A DNA stretch of 64,000 bases from the NCBI GenBank assembly GCA_000310025.1, contig FN649736.1, forward strand, positions 3,177,451 to 3,241,450, in the 5' to 3' direction. The notes under the pieces are model-generated. The model was not told where the DNA came from and searched no databases. It saw only the letters and a program-made list of their open reading frames with translations. Shown here in pieces: positions 1-11,915 of the stretch (positions are counted from its first letter, which is position 1; each line of letters begins with the position of its first letter). The stretch comes from Ectocarpus siliculosus. Its lineage: Eukaryota; Sar; Phaeophyceae; Ectocarpales; Ectocarpaceae. The position numbers were made by a program, and so were the translations under genes.

Positions 1-330
1 CTTGCCGGAAGGGGGGCGGGGGGCGCCGGAGAAATTGGGGGGGGGGCCCCCGGGAGCCCCCCCCGGCCTTTCCTTAGGGTCGGCATTTTTGGAATTTTGT
101 GCCCCCCATCCCCCCCGGGGGGGGCGGGGCCTCTTTTTTTGATAGTTCTCCCCGGGAGAGCGGGTCCGGGGGCCCCGCCCCCCCCGGGGAAAAAATCCCC
201 CCCCCCCCCCAACCCGGGCCGGGGGAAAACCCGGCGTGTTCCCCCCCGCCGGGGGTGGGGACCCCGGGCAAAGGTTTAAAGGATTCCGCCTTTTAGGCTT
301 AGGGGGCCCCCCCCCCCCCCCCCCCCCTGC
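1..330. other. Low-quality C/G homopolymer sequence at the contig edge
   Basis: The stretch is almost wholly runs of C and G broken by odd single bases, ending in a run of about 25 C at 307-327. Both strands are open for 60-65 codons, but the translations are only Pro/Gly-rich. This resembles degraded end-of-read sequence beside an assembly break. I do not annotate genes in it. The missing 3' exons of the pentapeptide gene may lie here or to its left. Confidence 0.7.
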
Positions 331-867
331 CGCAAGAACCTCGAGAGCGGGAAGAGGTGCGCTTGTCTTGCTCCTGTCTGTCTTTGAATCACCCAAGATT
401 CTGCTGCGCGCGTGAGGCATCCCGTCTACCCCTGCCATCAGACGTGAGGCACGTTTCACACCTTCCACAGCGGCAAGACCAACAACCGCCGCTGCTAACA
501 CAAACGCCAACCGGCCCAGACCCGTCGTTTTTTCCTCGTCTCATGTCCCTTCTCCGATCCCGTAGCTTGTCTCCGGAAAACACCCAAAACACGTATCACA
601 GCGCTCCCACCACGGCTGCCGCCGCGACGGCACCACCCGACAGCAAACATACCGGCTAGTGGATAGCGCTAGTTCGTGTGTACACAGAGGGAAGAGAGTG
701 CTGAACTCTTCTCGCATTAAAAATTGAAGGCGAAGTACCGCAGGAGGGGAGCGTAGAGAGAGGCTCTTCCGTGTGACCACGGGTTGGAATAAACGGCACT
801 AGTGCTGTGAGCGCTGATTTGAAGTGAAGAACAAAAAAAAAAAAAAACCGGCTCCAGCCTCATATGA
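331..867. other. No recognisable gene
   Basis: This is sequence of normal complexity downstream (3') of the last visible pentapeptide exon. Short reading frames exist on both strands, but none shows pentapeptide repeats or another family signature, and none can be tied to the phase-2 donor at 1019. A short A-run lies at about 833-847. It is probably intron of the pentapeptide gene. Confidence 0.4.
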
Positions 868-1030
868 CCCTCCTCCTTCCCCTAGGTCTTACCCTTCTAG
901 CCAGCCTACAAACGACCCTCCTCTTCCCCTAGGTCTTCCCTTTCCAGCCAGCCTGCATATGACCCTCCCTGTTCCTAGTCTACAGTTCTAGCAAGACCCT
1001 CCCCTCCTCTAGCTCTTACCCTTCTAGGTC
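868..1030 (-). repeat. Imperfect minisatellite built from a splice-donor region
   Basis: On the plus strand, units of about 35-48 bp beginning ACCCTCC and carrying CCTAGGTCTTACCCTTCTAG-like sequence recur at about 868, 916, 964 and 995. The last unit overlaps the end of the pentapeptide exon, whose donor reads AAGG|GTAAGAGC on the minus strand. The repeats therefore carry extra copies of the exon end and its 5' splice site into the intron. Confidence 0.6.
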
Positions 1031-1656
1031 GGCCTCCTCGAGCGAGGCCGTCCCCAGGTTGGCGCCGGTGAAGTCGGCCTTCTTCAGGTCCGCCTTGAAA
1101 AACCGCACCCCTCGCAGGTCAGACCCGCTAAAGTTCACCTCCTTCGCGATCGATCCGCTGAAGTCCTGCGTCGTCCACGCGTGGGAAACGGCCAAAGCAC
1201 AAGCGCACGATTGTGAACCAAACGAAACAGGCACACCTGGCGGGGTTGGGCGGGAATCTATCTTACTTTTCGCGTGTTTTCCGTCGGAGTCACATGCTTT
1301 TTTCATTTCCGCTGCTGTAGTCGGGGTACACATAAATCTTACGGATAAAAAATCCGAGCAGACCTTTTTTGATGTGGCGACATGTTGCCGCCCAGCCCGC
1401 AACCAGTTGTTACAAGCGTAACGCAGCTCAAAACTATGTACGTAGTTCTAATGCTGTTCAACCCGCGGCACGCTGGTGCAAATAGTGGCAATTCGTACCG
1501 CAACAAGAGCGTGGGCGTGAAATGCTATTCTGGGATCGACAGGGCTGCTGGTTCGGCATGCGTACTTGCGGGGGTGTGCTCGGGAGGGAGCTCGCACGTG
1601 AGGGAAAAGACTTGGGCATACCGCGGGCGTGAGATTTCTTCTCAATGGCAACTTCG

Positions 1657-1688
<32 letters not shown>

Positions 1689-2473
1689 TGCATTTTGCTT
1701 GGAACATGTCACGTGTCCAAGGTATAACTGGATAGCGCCGTCTGTCCACCAAACTCCAATGCACGTTGTGAGCCAAGCCTCGGGTTCTGACGGCGGGGTC
1801 CCATCGCCTCTCGCGGCGGAGATAAGGGGCACGGACACGGAAACAAATCAAACTATTATCCACTTCTCGGAAATCGCGAGGTCGGATCAATGACCCTCCC
1901 CCAAAAAAAGATCTCTTGCCATGAGTTCTAAACAAGAATAACATTGTTGTTGTGGTTGTTGTTGTTGTCTTCACATTAACAACCATTCCGGTCAACGCTC
2001 AGTACCTTCTAATATACCGTACGAAACCCGTTTGAAAAACTGGTTAAGCATATGTACGCATTATGTAGTTGAAATACGCTCTTTCTTACCTTGGACTTGT
2101 ACTTTCCCTTGGAGAGGTCTTGCCCGGTGAGGTTCAGCCCGGCGTAGTCCAGCCCCCCGCCGGAGATGGCAACCGCCGGCGAAGGGTTCACGAGGAGGGG
2201 AACGCCCGCCACGAGCACGGCCGCCAGAGTCCAGCTGGCCACGGCAGCGCTGTTGCGGAGGAGGGCGGGGGCACGAATGGTTGACGCGTGCATGCCAAGA
2301 GTGGGAACGTCGCGTGGCAGGATCCATCGGCGGCGTGGAGTCCTCGCGCATGGGCGGCACGAAGTATGCAAAGCATGCAGGCAATCTTCCGTGTGTGCGA
2401 GTTGCAGCGGGGACGAGGAAGCACGATGTCGTGCATGCCTATGCCTCTTTGCAAACCAGGTACTGCTGTACAT
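1020..2473 (-). CDS. Thylakoid lumen pentapeptide-repeat protein, 3' end missing
   Basis: Two exons join in frame: 2473-2090 (donor AAG|GTAAGA) and 1165-1020 (acceptor GACGCAG|GAC, phase-2 donor at 1019-1018). The second exon is a run of A(D/N)LxX-type pentapeptides (DFSGS, NFSGS, DLRGV, DLKKA, DFTGA, NLGTA, DLEG). The first carries a basic Ser/Arg-rich leader, then a hydrophobic stretch (WTLAAVLVAGVPLLV) ending in AVA|IS, a typical thylakoid processing site. Plant and algal lumen pentapeptide proteins have the same bipartite import plan and similar sequence; their biochemical role is not established. The ATG at 2473 is the first in frame; another at 2293, directly before the transfer domain, is possible. 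Further repeats and the stop were not found. The gene is divergent from the LRR gene. Confidence 0.85.
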
Positions 2474-3910
2474 AGCACTTTGCCGACACAACAAAACGAT
2501 AGCATCGTGCTCGAGCCGAACTTCCCCTTTTCGGTTCAGATGCCGCAGAAAAAGCGACTCCTAGTGCCGTTTGTAATACACAAGACAGAAACCGTGCCAT
2601 CCCTTACCCCAAGCCGGTTCTTTTTTCGCTAGACATAGACATAGCTGTTCGTGTAGCAGGGGTGGGCGGTGCGGCCCTCGCTCGTGCATCCAACGGTTGA
2701 CTCCGACCGCGTCCCGCCGTCGTCGCGGACGAAACAGCAGCAGGTACGAATGGTGACACTGTCGTCCGTAGAAAGACAGACGAGCAAGGTGTTACTCATG
2801 TGAGGGGAGTTGCTGATCCAGGTTGGTGCACTACGGCGCGGTTGCGGGTGGTACGGCTGCGCATGAGAAAGCAAGCCTGTGTAGGCGCTGGCTCTCTTTC
2901 CTATCGCCGCACCCGGATTTCTCGGGGAACAACACGTGGCGAGTGTTTTGCGAGAGTGTTTTTCACCTCATGTCAGCCACGTCATATGCATTCGCAATGC
3001 TTGTGCGGTGCGCTGCGCAACGCACACCAGCCTCTCTTCCATACTGGTTTTGGTCAAGAGCGTACAACTTCGCAACCAGCTCCCGCCGCTCAAATTCGCA
3101 TGTTGAACACATGCAATAGACTTCGCAAGTGCCTGAACGTGGACATGCCTGTTTTCCAACGCCACAGCAAACAACGCCAACGCCACGGTAAGGCGGTGAT
3201 TCCAACACGCTTGGCACTGCTGTACGAATTCACACATTCCTTCGATCGTAGAGGGCTGGGCGAGATGTGCGAGAGGCGAAGCTTCGCGTCAGTCCCTGCC
3301 TGACGGCGGTCGTTTGGGTCATGAGCTTATTTGCGTCTGAATAATGTGACATGAAGACGAGGACGTAAGTTCGTCTCTACAGATTTCCTCACCGAACGAG
3401 TCTCCACCAGAGGTTAAGAGCGCAAAGAAGCACCACAACAGCTTCATGTTCCCCGGAAATGACGGTGCAAAGTGCAAAGTGTGCTTGCCGCCGGTTGCGG
3501 TTGCCGCCCAGGACCCTGGGGCATACGCAGATCGGGTTTTGTAGAAATCTGCGAGGGGGGGGGGGGTTGAAGTTGCAACAATAGTAAAGGGAACGCAGGG
3601 GACCTTCTCCGACTGCTGCGTGGCTCCTTCACGTCTCAGCTATCTGCAATCGAAGCGATTTCCTGCTTTCGGCGCCATTGCACAAACAGGGGAGGAACAT
3701 GTTGCCCTCGCAACCCGCCGTGCTGGCTGATGTTGTGATGTTGTTAACTTGCGCACGCGGGTCAAAATGTTCCGTTTCGTCGAAGATGTGCGGCCCAACT
3801 CCAAAAATCCTCGCATGTAGATGGACCGAAAGAGGAGAGAGGAGGGTGGGTACATATCATCAGGGCGATACCAAGCGCAAAGAGACTCCGCCACAACAGG
3901 CGTGAACGCC
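2474..3910. promoter_or_regulatory. Intergenic region between divergent genes
   Basis: About 1.4 kb separates the start of the pentapeptide gene (minus) from the start of the LRR gene (plus). Several frames are open for 60-167 codons, the longest at 2800-3303, but they overlap on both strands and have no family signature or convincing splice partners. A G-run lies at about 3554-3566. It must hold both promoters and 5' UTRs; no specific motif could be assigned. Confidence 0.5.
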
Positions 3911-6900
3911 ATGGGGCCAAAAAAAAGTGACAAAAAGGCAACAAAAGGAGTGGATGGCGAGGTTCAAGGCGAGGATCCCGCGCTGTTCTTGCAGAACTAT
4001 CAGCGGTTCAGCAGGCTGATCGGCATCTCTGCCAACCCAAAAGTCGTCGCACAGCTTCAAAGTGACGAAAACCAGCCCCTTGCACAGGCATGTGTGCGTC
4101 GTTGTTCTTTTCTGGTCCGTATTCTACGTAGAGTGTGCTCATGTTGTGTATTTATTGGATTGAACTGTGGTCTTCACCAATGAAATTGCTCGAGTTTTAG
4201 TACAACAGTGCAGTCCGACTTTCAAGCTTTCAAGGGAACAGGGAATGAATGCAGATCTTACGAATCGGAATATTTTTTAATCAGACATGTATCCATTATC
4301 CACCGGGTGCCGCTCAATCCTCGCTGCAAAGAGTTCAACTCATCCCTTCGATCGGGTAGTCGTTGATGTGTGTTGTCGCAAGGATTTACCATGTGTTACC
4401 ACATGTCTTGGGGCCTTACCCGGGAGTCGGATACTACCATACAGTCTACGGGTTGATAAACGTAGACCGTTCTGCCCGTTATTGTTGAAACTTGCAGATC
4501 GTTGTGGACGACGAGCATGGGCCTCTCGGACCGGGAGGGACCCGAGCCCTCATGACGGCCATCATGGGTACCGGACAGGTATACGTACAGCGGAGCTGTA
4601 GACTTACAATTTAGTAGTCTGTGTCCCAAACTGTGACTACAGTAGTTCTCTACAAGGAAGACGTTACGTCATCGTGCTCTGGATTTTACCGCATCGGCAC
4701 ACCACGTGCCCGCGGCTTCCGATGATCACCTCGGTGCCCCTTTCAGATGAGACAGCTTAGACTATGCTGCAGTGGCTATTGCTTGCCGCTCGACTTCACA
4801 CGAACATGAGCCACACCGAACCAAACAACCTACGCTGTTCGCGAATAGTTGCATGTTGTCTTGCCCTTGTTCCAGTGACTACTGGCGTACAACTCCTTCG
4901 GCTGCAAACCACGAAGGAAAATGTTCAAAAAGTCCGCCGGTTGACTCCAAATTAGAAACACTGATGATTCACGTATCGGATACGGAGGCCTACAAGACAT
5001 CCATATTTTTCGTGGTTCCTCCGCTAGGACATGCGCGGCGGGCCGTATCGCCTCATCAAGAGCCTGCGGCTGTGGCGCGCCCACTGCGGCGACGAGGGGG
5101 CGAGGAGCATCGCGGAAGTGCTGCGACTTGGAGGTGCCGAGGTGAAGCTGGAGTACGTGGAGCTCTTTGACGACAATATCGGCCCGACGGGGTAAGGGGG
5201 GCCGCGTGGGCACCAAGCCCGTTGCTGCTGCGCGAGGTAGAGACCATTGCTCTTGGAGATACGGTCGCCCACGGCTATGCAATGTTTTTGAGCACGTTCT
5301 GTAGATCCTCGATGCCATCAGGTTTTCGTCAAACTCCGTCAGTTGTCGGGTCTTCCGATTGACCGAGTACTTGAAATAAACAAAAACACCCTGGAAGAAG
5401 AAAATATGGTATCGGAGGAAGTGCCGCATGGGCGTATGCCCTTACTCACGACATGCTGTCCCATCCGGTTACACAAACTCAGTGCTTTCGGTTATTAACG
5501 TCCTCTTGGAAGTGACGAGCATCCTGCCGAACATTTAAACGGACCACCATCATTGATTGTGCAAACTATCGACATCCACGCAACGCAGCGCTACCGCGTT
5601 GGGACAGTCCCTGAGCATCGGGTGCAACAAGTCCCTTCTATCCCTCAAGCTGGACTACAATCCGTCCCTAGGGAGCGAGGGAACCGCCGCGCTATGCCGG
5701 GGGCTGCGCACAAACTCGTCGCTCAAGCAGCTGCACCTTCCGTACTGCGACCTCGGATCAGACGCCGGGGCCCCCCTCGGCGAGATGTTGTCGTACACGA
5801 AGCTGCAGCTCGCCGTACTTAACCTCCAGGTATATTTTATTGCCCATTATATCGTGAAGCGTTTTCTTTTTCTGTTTTCGGGGTTTGGTTTTGTTGTTCA
5901 GATGTACTGTCTCGGTCTCTTCCGTATAGTACTCGCTTCGGGTGTCCATTGGATGTATCGTTCAGATTTTCTGTTTTGGTCGCTTCCATTTTGTGCTCGG
6001 GTCGCGTTTCCATCGTGTGGTTGTACCCTTCGATATCCAACCCTTCCGTCCCTGCCTCTTGGGATATCAGCTCCCTCGCACGTTCCGAGCGCTCCCAAGG
6101 AACCCCAAGGATGCAGAGAGTAACAGACACCTCTACCGTGTTGCTGTAGGAAGCGTGTTATGATTAGTCAACCTTGACGGCGTCTTGCACTGTTTCGAGC
6201 AACGAACGTGTTGTCCGCAGTTCACGCAAGGGCGCTACATACACTGAACGACGCAGACGCCACTTCAGGTTCATACATGGTGGAAAATGAGAGCAAACGA
6301 TACATGTGTGAGAAACGTTTCTTCCACAGTCCCCCCATCTATCTACTGCTCCTACTTCACCCCCGCTACCCCCGCTGATCCACCGCCTGCGCTTCCTCCA
6401 CCAGGGCAACCGGCTAGAAGCGGAGGGGACCAAGGCCCTGTCGCCGGGGCTCGCCCGCAACCGGTCGCTGGTGTACCTGTCGCTGGCCGACAACGGCATC
6501 GGGTCGGGTGATGCTGACGTCGACGCCCTGGAGGACTTCCGAGACGCCATGATGAGCTGCTCCACCCTCACTCATGTGGACCTCCTGTACAACCGCATTG
6601 GGGAGCGAGGAGCTCGGGTGAGAGAGGAGGCAGGCAGTTGAGTTGGGGGGGGGGGAGGGGAGGCATGCTCCAGCCTGTTGTTCTGTTATCCCGCTTCAAC
6701 ATTACCCGTAAATTCCATACTGAAGTATCGGGGTTCCCTCGGCCAGTATTTCACTGTTCTGGCTTCCGACCCCCAGCATTCACGCACTGCCCCGCTGCGC
6801 TTGGCTGATAACAACGCGCGAGCTGCAAAATAGTAATATTCGTTACCGGTGTGGTGCGCCGAAACGGTCGAAAAAAGGTGATGCTACCGGCGCTGGAGCA

Positions 6901-7030
6901 GAACAGAATCAAGCACTTCTTGGTGGACGCGACGCTGCCCACCCCTCTGTTTGAGGCACTCCACCGCAGGGATTCGGGAGGAGGGGGCAAGAAGGGCAAG
7001 AAGGGGGGCAAGGGGAAGAAGAAAAAATAG
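3911..7030 (+). CDS. Leucine-rich repeat protein, ribonuclease-inhibitor type
   Basis: Six exons join in consistent phase: 3911-4087, 4498-4578, 5028-5191, 5589-5829, 6405-6617 and 6878-7030 (stop TAG), giving about 342 aa. The middle is a row of LRRs with the spacing of the RI/RanGAP class: LRLWRAHCGDEGARSIAEVL, LLSLKLDYNPSLGSEGTAAL, LKQLHLPYCDLGSDAG, LVYLSLADNGIGSGD and LTHVDLLYNRIGERGA. The N-terminus is Lys-rich (MGPKKSDKKATKG). The C-terminus ends VDATLPTPLFEALHRRD followed by a Gly/Lys tail (KKGKKGGKGKKKK). Such proteins are binding scaffolds; some LRR proteins of this class are axonemal, but nothing here proves that. Intron 1 needs a GC donor (CAG|GCATGT); all other boundaries are GT-AG. 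The final acceptor (CGAAAAAAG|GTG) is weak in pyrimidines. Confidence 0.88.
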
Positions 7031-7610
7031 ATAGACCGGACGGTGAGATGTACATTTGTTTTGGATGTTGACAAAGCAAGAAAGGATGACATGGGGGTAG
7101 AGCGGAGCTAGGTGTTTGGTGTGGGGTTGTTGTTGTCGCGAAGTTTTATATGGTATCGGTCGCTCGACTTCGACGTTTTGATAGAAGGCCGCCGAATCGA
7201 AAACGAGGGGGGAAAGAGAGTCAGCTGCTCAATTTATGTGTGTGTTCGTGCGATTTTCGTACCATCAATGTTTTGGGCGACAGCATACGCGTTTCGGTGT
7301 ATTATTGACGCACCAGCCGGGATCAGATAGGAAAAGGTTAGCACTGAGGGGGGTTCTCTCTTGCTCTCCATTGCTCCCCGTGGGGTGCCTGCCTTCATTT
7401 TACTTCACGAGAAGGGCTCAGCAGTTCCTTCCCTCATGAGAGATTCGAACCCCCAATCTAGATGATGAGGAAAGGGACGAGTTTCTCAACTGAACCACCC
7501 AGGCGCTGTGCGTACGGCGTACGGCATGTTTCGTGTACAAGGAACAAACTATGTATGAGCGCGAGGCTGCTGCTGTTATGTTTGTTGGTACTGATGCTGT
7601 CGTTGTGGTT
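7031..7610. other. Intergenic, with a weak tRNA-like segment
   Basis: This 3' flank of the LRR gene has no credible gene. On the minus strand, about 7506-7430 reads TGGTTCAGTTGAG (A-box-like), and about 45 bp later GGGGGTTCGAATCTCTC (B-box with a G:U-containing T arm). The acceptor ends do not pair, so it looks like a tRNA-derived SINE head or decayed tRNA, not a working tRNA gene. Confidence 0.35.
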
Positions 7611-7614
7611 GTGT

Positions 7615-8420
7615 AGATAGTACTGGAGGGGACACAGGTGTGGCGATTGCGTAGTAATGATACACAGACAGTTGATTGTTTGTGTCTATTTTTTTGTCGT
7701 TGGATGTGTTGCTGATCCTTGTGGTGTCCACTTCTTTTGTTTCGGCAATGTGACTCTTGTTTGAATGTGATGACTTGTGCCAGTCAGGGGGTCCCTGGCA
7801 TCGACCGATCCTCTTCGGGGACTACTTGGATGCTCTTGTTGCAACTATTGTCAGTGATGGTTTTTGTGGCAATTGGATTCGGCGGACAGCTCGTGACAAT
7901 CGCCTTGATGAATACATTCGCAGAGTGCATCCAGACGGTAACTTCTTGAGGAACCTACGGTCAGGGTGCCTGCGTCGATCCCTTTGCCGGTCGTGATTTG
8001 CTGTCAATACAATCGGGAGATTTTGTATCGTTTACAAGTAGACTATCTCTCATCAAGGTGTTATTTTTTCACCCCTTCCAACGAACGAGAGCAAGCAATC
8101 ACCCAAGCACAGTTACTCCGTTAGTCATCAGATTCACCCTCTTCGTTCGCCAGCAGTCACCCTCTGTTCCTAGCCGGCGAAGGTGCTCTAGTCAAGATCG
8201 CCGCTAGAACTCCTGCGGCGTTTGCATCATGGTCTCGGGACCTCGTGTGTTTTTTCCCTGGCGCCTACCTTTGAGCAAGGCTGGAAGTATTGAGATTTAC
8301 CTAGCGCATGACCGACGGTTCGGAGCGTTTGCATTGCTCTAGGCCACCGGCCAACGTCTGTATGGCCCTTCATTATCATACACACCGCCGCCAGAACATT
8401 CACGGCGGGGCTCAATCATG
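7615..8420 (+). repeat. Dispersed two-part repeat, copy 1
   Basis: Part A (about 7620-7945) matches 27465-27755 in the same direction, for example TGTGGTGTCCACTTCTTT and TTTGTGGCAATTGGATTC. Part B (about 7937-8370) matches 28380-27965 in the opposite direction, for example the blocks around GGAACCTACGGTCAGGGTG and ACAATCGGGAGATTTTGTAT. By eye, similarity is roughly three quarters in A and higher in the best blocks of B. No target-site duplication or intact transposase was found. It is probably a decayed transposable element. Confidence 0.75.
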
Positions 8421-11060
8421 ACGCCCTCGGATGATCTCCCATCCCCAAGCCCAAGTAGACACGTCGATTTCCCTTCAATTCTCCACCGTCAACCTCTTTC
8501 GTTTCTCAAGGGAATTGTGGGAGCGATCTTGCCCCTCGACCTTTGAAGTACATGTCAAACTTGCACATCTGACCATGCTGTGCTCCAATCTGCAGCCCCG
8601 CTATTCAGGGCAGAAAACAAGCCTCGTCCCACTACCGCAGCTTCCTTCCTTTGTATACATCACCCCCCCCAAATTCCACCAACCGTCCGTCCGAAAACAT
8701 ACACAACAGTTTGGGGGGTTGTTTGAAGTCAACCATGCTGATTGGCGCAGATATGCAGGAAAAAACAGAGCGGTTCGCCTGCTGCAGCCAACGACATCGC
8801 TTCCTCGACAGCCAGAGCACTGCTGTTGTGGGGGGGGGGGGGGGGGGGTACTCATTTGTTGCTTGCCGTAGTCATTTGACCATTGACCACGCGTCCCTTT
8901 CGAGACGGAGCACCGTTCCTACACCTACTAGAGACACCACCAACATTTGGGAGCTCTTTACGTTTCTGCCACAAACTCCATAAAAATTTCTTGCACATCT
9001 TATCCCCGTCCTCTAGGGCCTCTTGTGCCCACCATCTATCCCCAATTATCGCGATCGTTTTTTCGCTGTTGTCTAATTTACCAAACTTGTGGTTTTGGGG
9101 GGGGGGCATTCACACCCAAAAAAAGCGAGGCCCTATCGCTCCCGCTCGGTATGCGGTGCCAAAGATTACCAATCAAAGATAAATACAAACACGGTATGGA
9201 TTCTAACCTTGTGCCCCCATGTGCTAGGCAGGGGTGTATCAACGTGGGAGTTACACTGGCCATACCATTCCACACACATGCCTACAAATATAATGCAGGG
9301 GGGGTTCAAGATTATGACACCGTTGATACCTGCATCCTCTACCCATGCTTTGCCGGGACAATCCATGCGAACTTCCCGCCGGCCGGGCTCATCCCTTGGC
9401 GTGCGCAGACACAAAAGTCAGTCTGAAAAACAACCAGTCACCACCAAAAAACAAACAACATCGCATCGGCGATGGGACGAAGGGGTTTGGCGACAAAACA
9501 TGAAAGGGAGACATGGCTGGTATTCCTGCCAACTCCAACACATTCAGTCTGCACATGAGTCGCTGGCATCTTCTGCCATCTCCTTCCTGCTCTCCCCAAG
9601 CTGCGGTCGTGCCCTCGAATTGCATCTTTCTACGCTTATTCCCCCTGTTCCCTCCCCCCGGCTCGGTTGTCGTTTCGTTTTGTTTGGCTCGTTCGCACGT
9701 AGCCGACTGGCCTTGTCTTCTCCCTTGTCGCAGGCGACCGAGAAAGACTCCAAGCTTTCGTAAAGGTTGGAACCCCCTGAACGCCTATTATTTAGCATCG
9801 CGAACAACAGCAGCGTAACACTTCAGCGATCGCGCAGATCACACGTAACATGAAATAGTGCACGAGCATGTCGTGGTTCGCAGAAAGTGTGAGAACTTTC
9901 CTGTTCATCAACGAACCTCATACTTGCAAAGGCCCTGTCAAATGGACGCATTAAGTTGCGCGCCATACATCCAGGATCTTTCTCTCTACTGTAATTTCGT
10001 AATTTCAACATCCGTAATTTTCAACCACTCGATGCGCATGGCAACAGCCAAAACAACAGGCAACCCATCAAATGTTTAGCCTCTTGAGCCCTTGAGCAAC
10101 GGTACTTAATTTCTTGAGAAAAAAACAACCCGGGGCGCACTCGCAGACAGGGAGGGGGGCGCACCCTCCACACCAACCTAAAACCCTCGGCGATTCTATC
10201 GTTCGGTGCCTGCGGGACAAAAAAAAACAACCTTCCTGTCGGGCCTGAACAGGATCTACGATCTGCAGAGTACGACATAACTTCGCGCTTTGAACTCTGG
10301 TGGCAGAAAGTCTTCTGTCGGCTGCTGCCTGTGCGTGTTGAGCATCCATGTGCAGGGACATTCTCCTGCTGGGCTCTACTCTCAAACCAACTCATACAAC
10401 GTCCTGACCTCGCCAAGTTCATGTCCATCATCGTCAGAGCTTCACAACGTGGATCGAAGACCGCTCGCAAGCGACGTCGGTGGGCCCACCGCCTTGGCAC
10501 AGGTCCAAAGTACATCCCGCGATAGCCACAGCACACAGAAAAGCGCCCACCGCCTCACGTGACGTGCAATGCCTATCAAGCCACCTGATGTTTCAAGTGC
10601 GTGTGTGGTTCAGGAGCGGTCCTCCAGCCCTTGATAGCGCACGTCATCCGCGCCGCGTTGCCCGCTCCGCCCCGTCCATGCACACTCGTTGCTCGTGCTT
10701 TTTGTACGGCTGCAGCAAGCAAGCAGGGCGTTTGCACAGTACGAGGGTGCTCACGCCTAAATTTCACCTCGTTCAAGGCGGGAAACTGGTTTGCGATGCC
10801 GGCGTCGTCTACGAAAGCCCGGACTTGGTTGTTGCTGGTCCTTGGCCGCATGTGTCGGAAGGCAGAAGCTTCTCCTCAGCGGAGCCGCATGCCGTACTAC
10901 AGAGGTCCAGTTGTCGGCATAGGAATACAACCTGTTCAGAATCGGGAAACACAAAGCCGAGAGTGGTTAGACAAAACCAAGGATGTTACGGCGAGTGGTA
11001 AGGACTGCAGTTCATCATTTCATAGCTTATGCGACCGCAGCGGCAGCACAGACTCACGAC
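8421..11060. other. Gene-poor spacer with poly-G tracts
   Basis: Open frames up to 224 codons (9089-9763) overlap frames on the other strand and show no family signature. A G-run of about 20 lies at 8830-8849. The next ~80 bp (GCCGTAGTCATTTGACCATT and a block ending CGGAGCACCG) resemble the start of the repeat at 34190, 34785 and 52135, so it appears to be a decayed fragment of that family. I see no supported gene here. Confidence 0.45.
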
Positions 11061-11072
11061 CGGACGTAGCAG

Positions 11073-11915
11073 CTGCGTCGGTTGAGGAAGTTCCGCGCGT
11101 TTGAGACACCCGTGCGCGAAGGTCTGTTTCGGCTTTCACAAAGCTGGTCCAAAAAATCTAGAATCGATATATCAGGTCTATGCTTATCAATCGCTCCAGT
11201 CTCCGAGCGCTGGTCCATTTGGTCAATTTCACGGGGGTTCAACTCGTCGTCAAAGTTCGCCTCCCCGAGCGGCGGAACAAGGATCGGTGCGTAAAACAGG
11301 CCGCCAGACGGCTTCGGGACAACGACTCGGTATTCTCCCACCCAAGAAAAACGCTACTAAAGAAAATGGCTCACGCGTGTATTATGTGACGTTCTTGACC
11401 TTCTCGCCAAGTTTGGTCTCCATCCTCTACCTGAGCGCCGAGTGCTGCGGTGCTGAAAAGGAAGTATCGACAAGGGACAAGGGAGACGCCGTGCTGCGTC
11501 GGTTGGGGAAGTTCCGCCGCGTTTGAGACACCCGTGCGCGAAGGTCTGTTTCGGCCTTCACCAGGCTGGTCCAAAAATTCTAGAATCGATATATCAGGTC
11601 TATGCTTATCAATTACTCCAGTCTCCGAGCGTTGGCCCATTTGGTCAATTTTACGGGGGGTCAACTCGTCGTCAAAGTTCGCCTCCCCGAGCGGCGGAAC
11701 AAGGATCGGTGCGTAAAACAGGCCGCCAGACTGCTTCAGGACAACGACTCGGTATTCTCCCACCAAAGAAAAACACTCCCAAAGAAAATGGCTCACACGT
11801 GTATTATGTGACGTTCTTGACCTTCTCGCCAAGTTTGGTCTCCATCCTCTACCTGAGCGTCGAGTGCTGCCGTGCTGAAAAAGCAGTGTCACAAGGGACA
11901 AGCAAAGGCACGCAG
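11073..11915. repeat. 421-bp tandem duplication
   Basis: Copy 1 runs from about 11073 to 11493 and copy 2 from 11494 to about 11915, head to tail. Shared blocks include CACCCGTGCGCGAAGGTCTG, ATCGATATATCAGGTCTATG and TCGCCAAGTTTGGTCTCCAT. The copies differ at roughly 5% of positions plus small indels. The minus strand of both stays open and would encode VGEYRVVV..SGGLFYAPI and LGEANFDDEL, but most differences inside it change amino acids, so coding is doubtful. Confidence 0.9.

Noticed and set aside
74-296. Pro/Gly-rich open frames on both strands
   Set aside because: They are translations of C/G homopolymer noise at the contig edge and are open on both strands alike.
2800-3303. 167-codon plus-strand frame
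   Set aside because: It overlaps equally long frames on the other strand, has no recognisable motif, and lies in the divergent promoter region.
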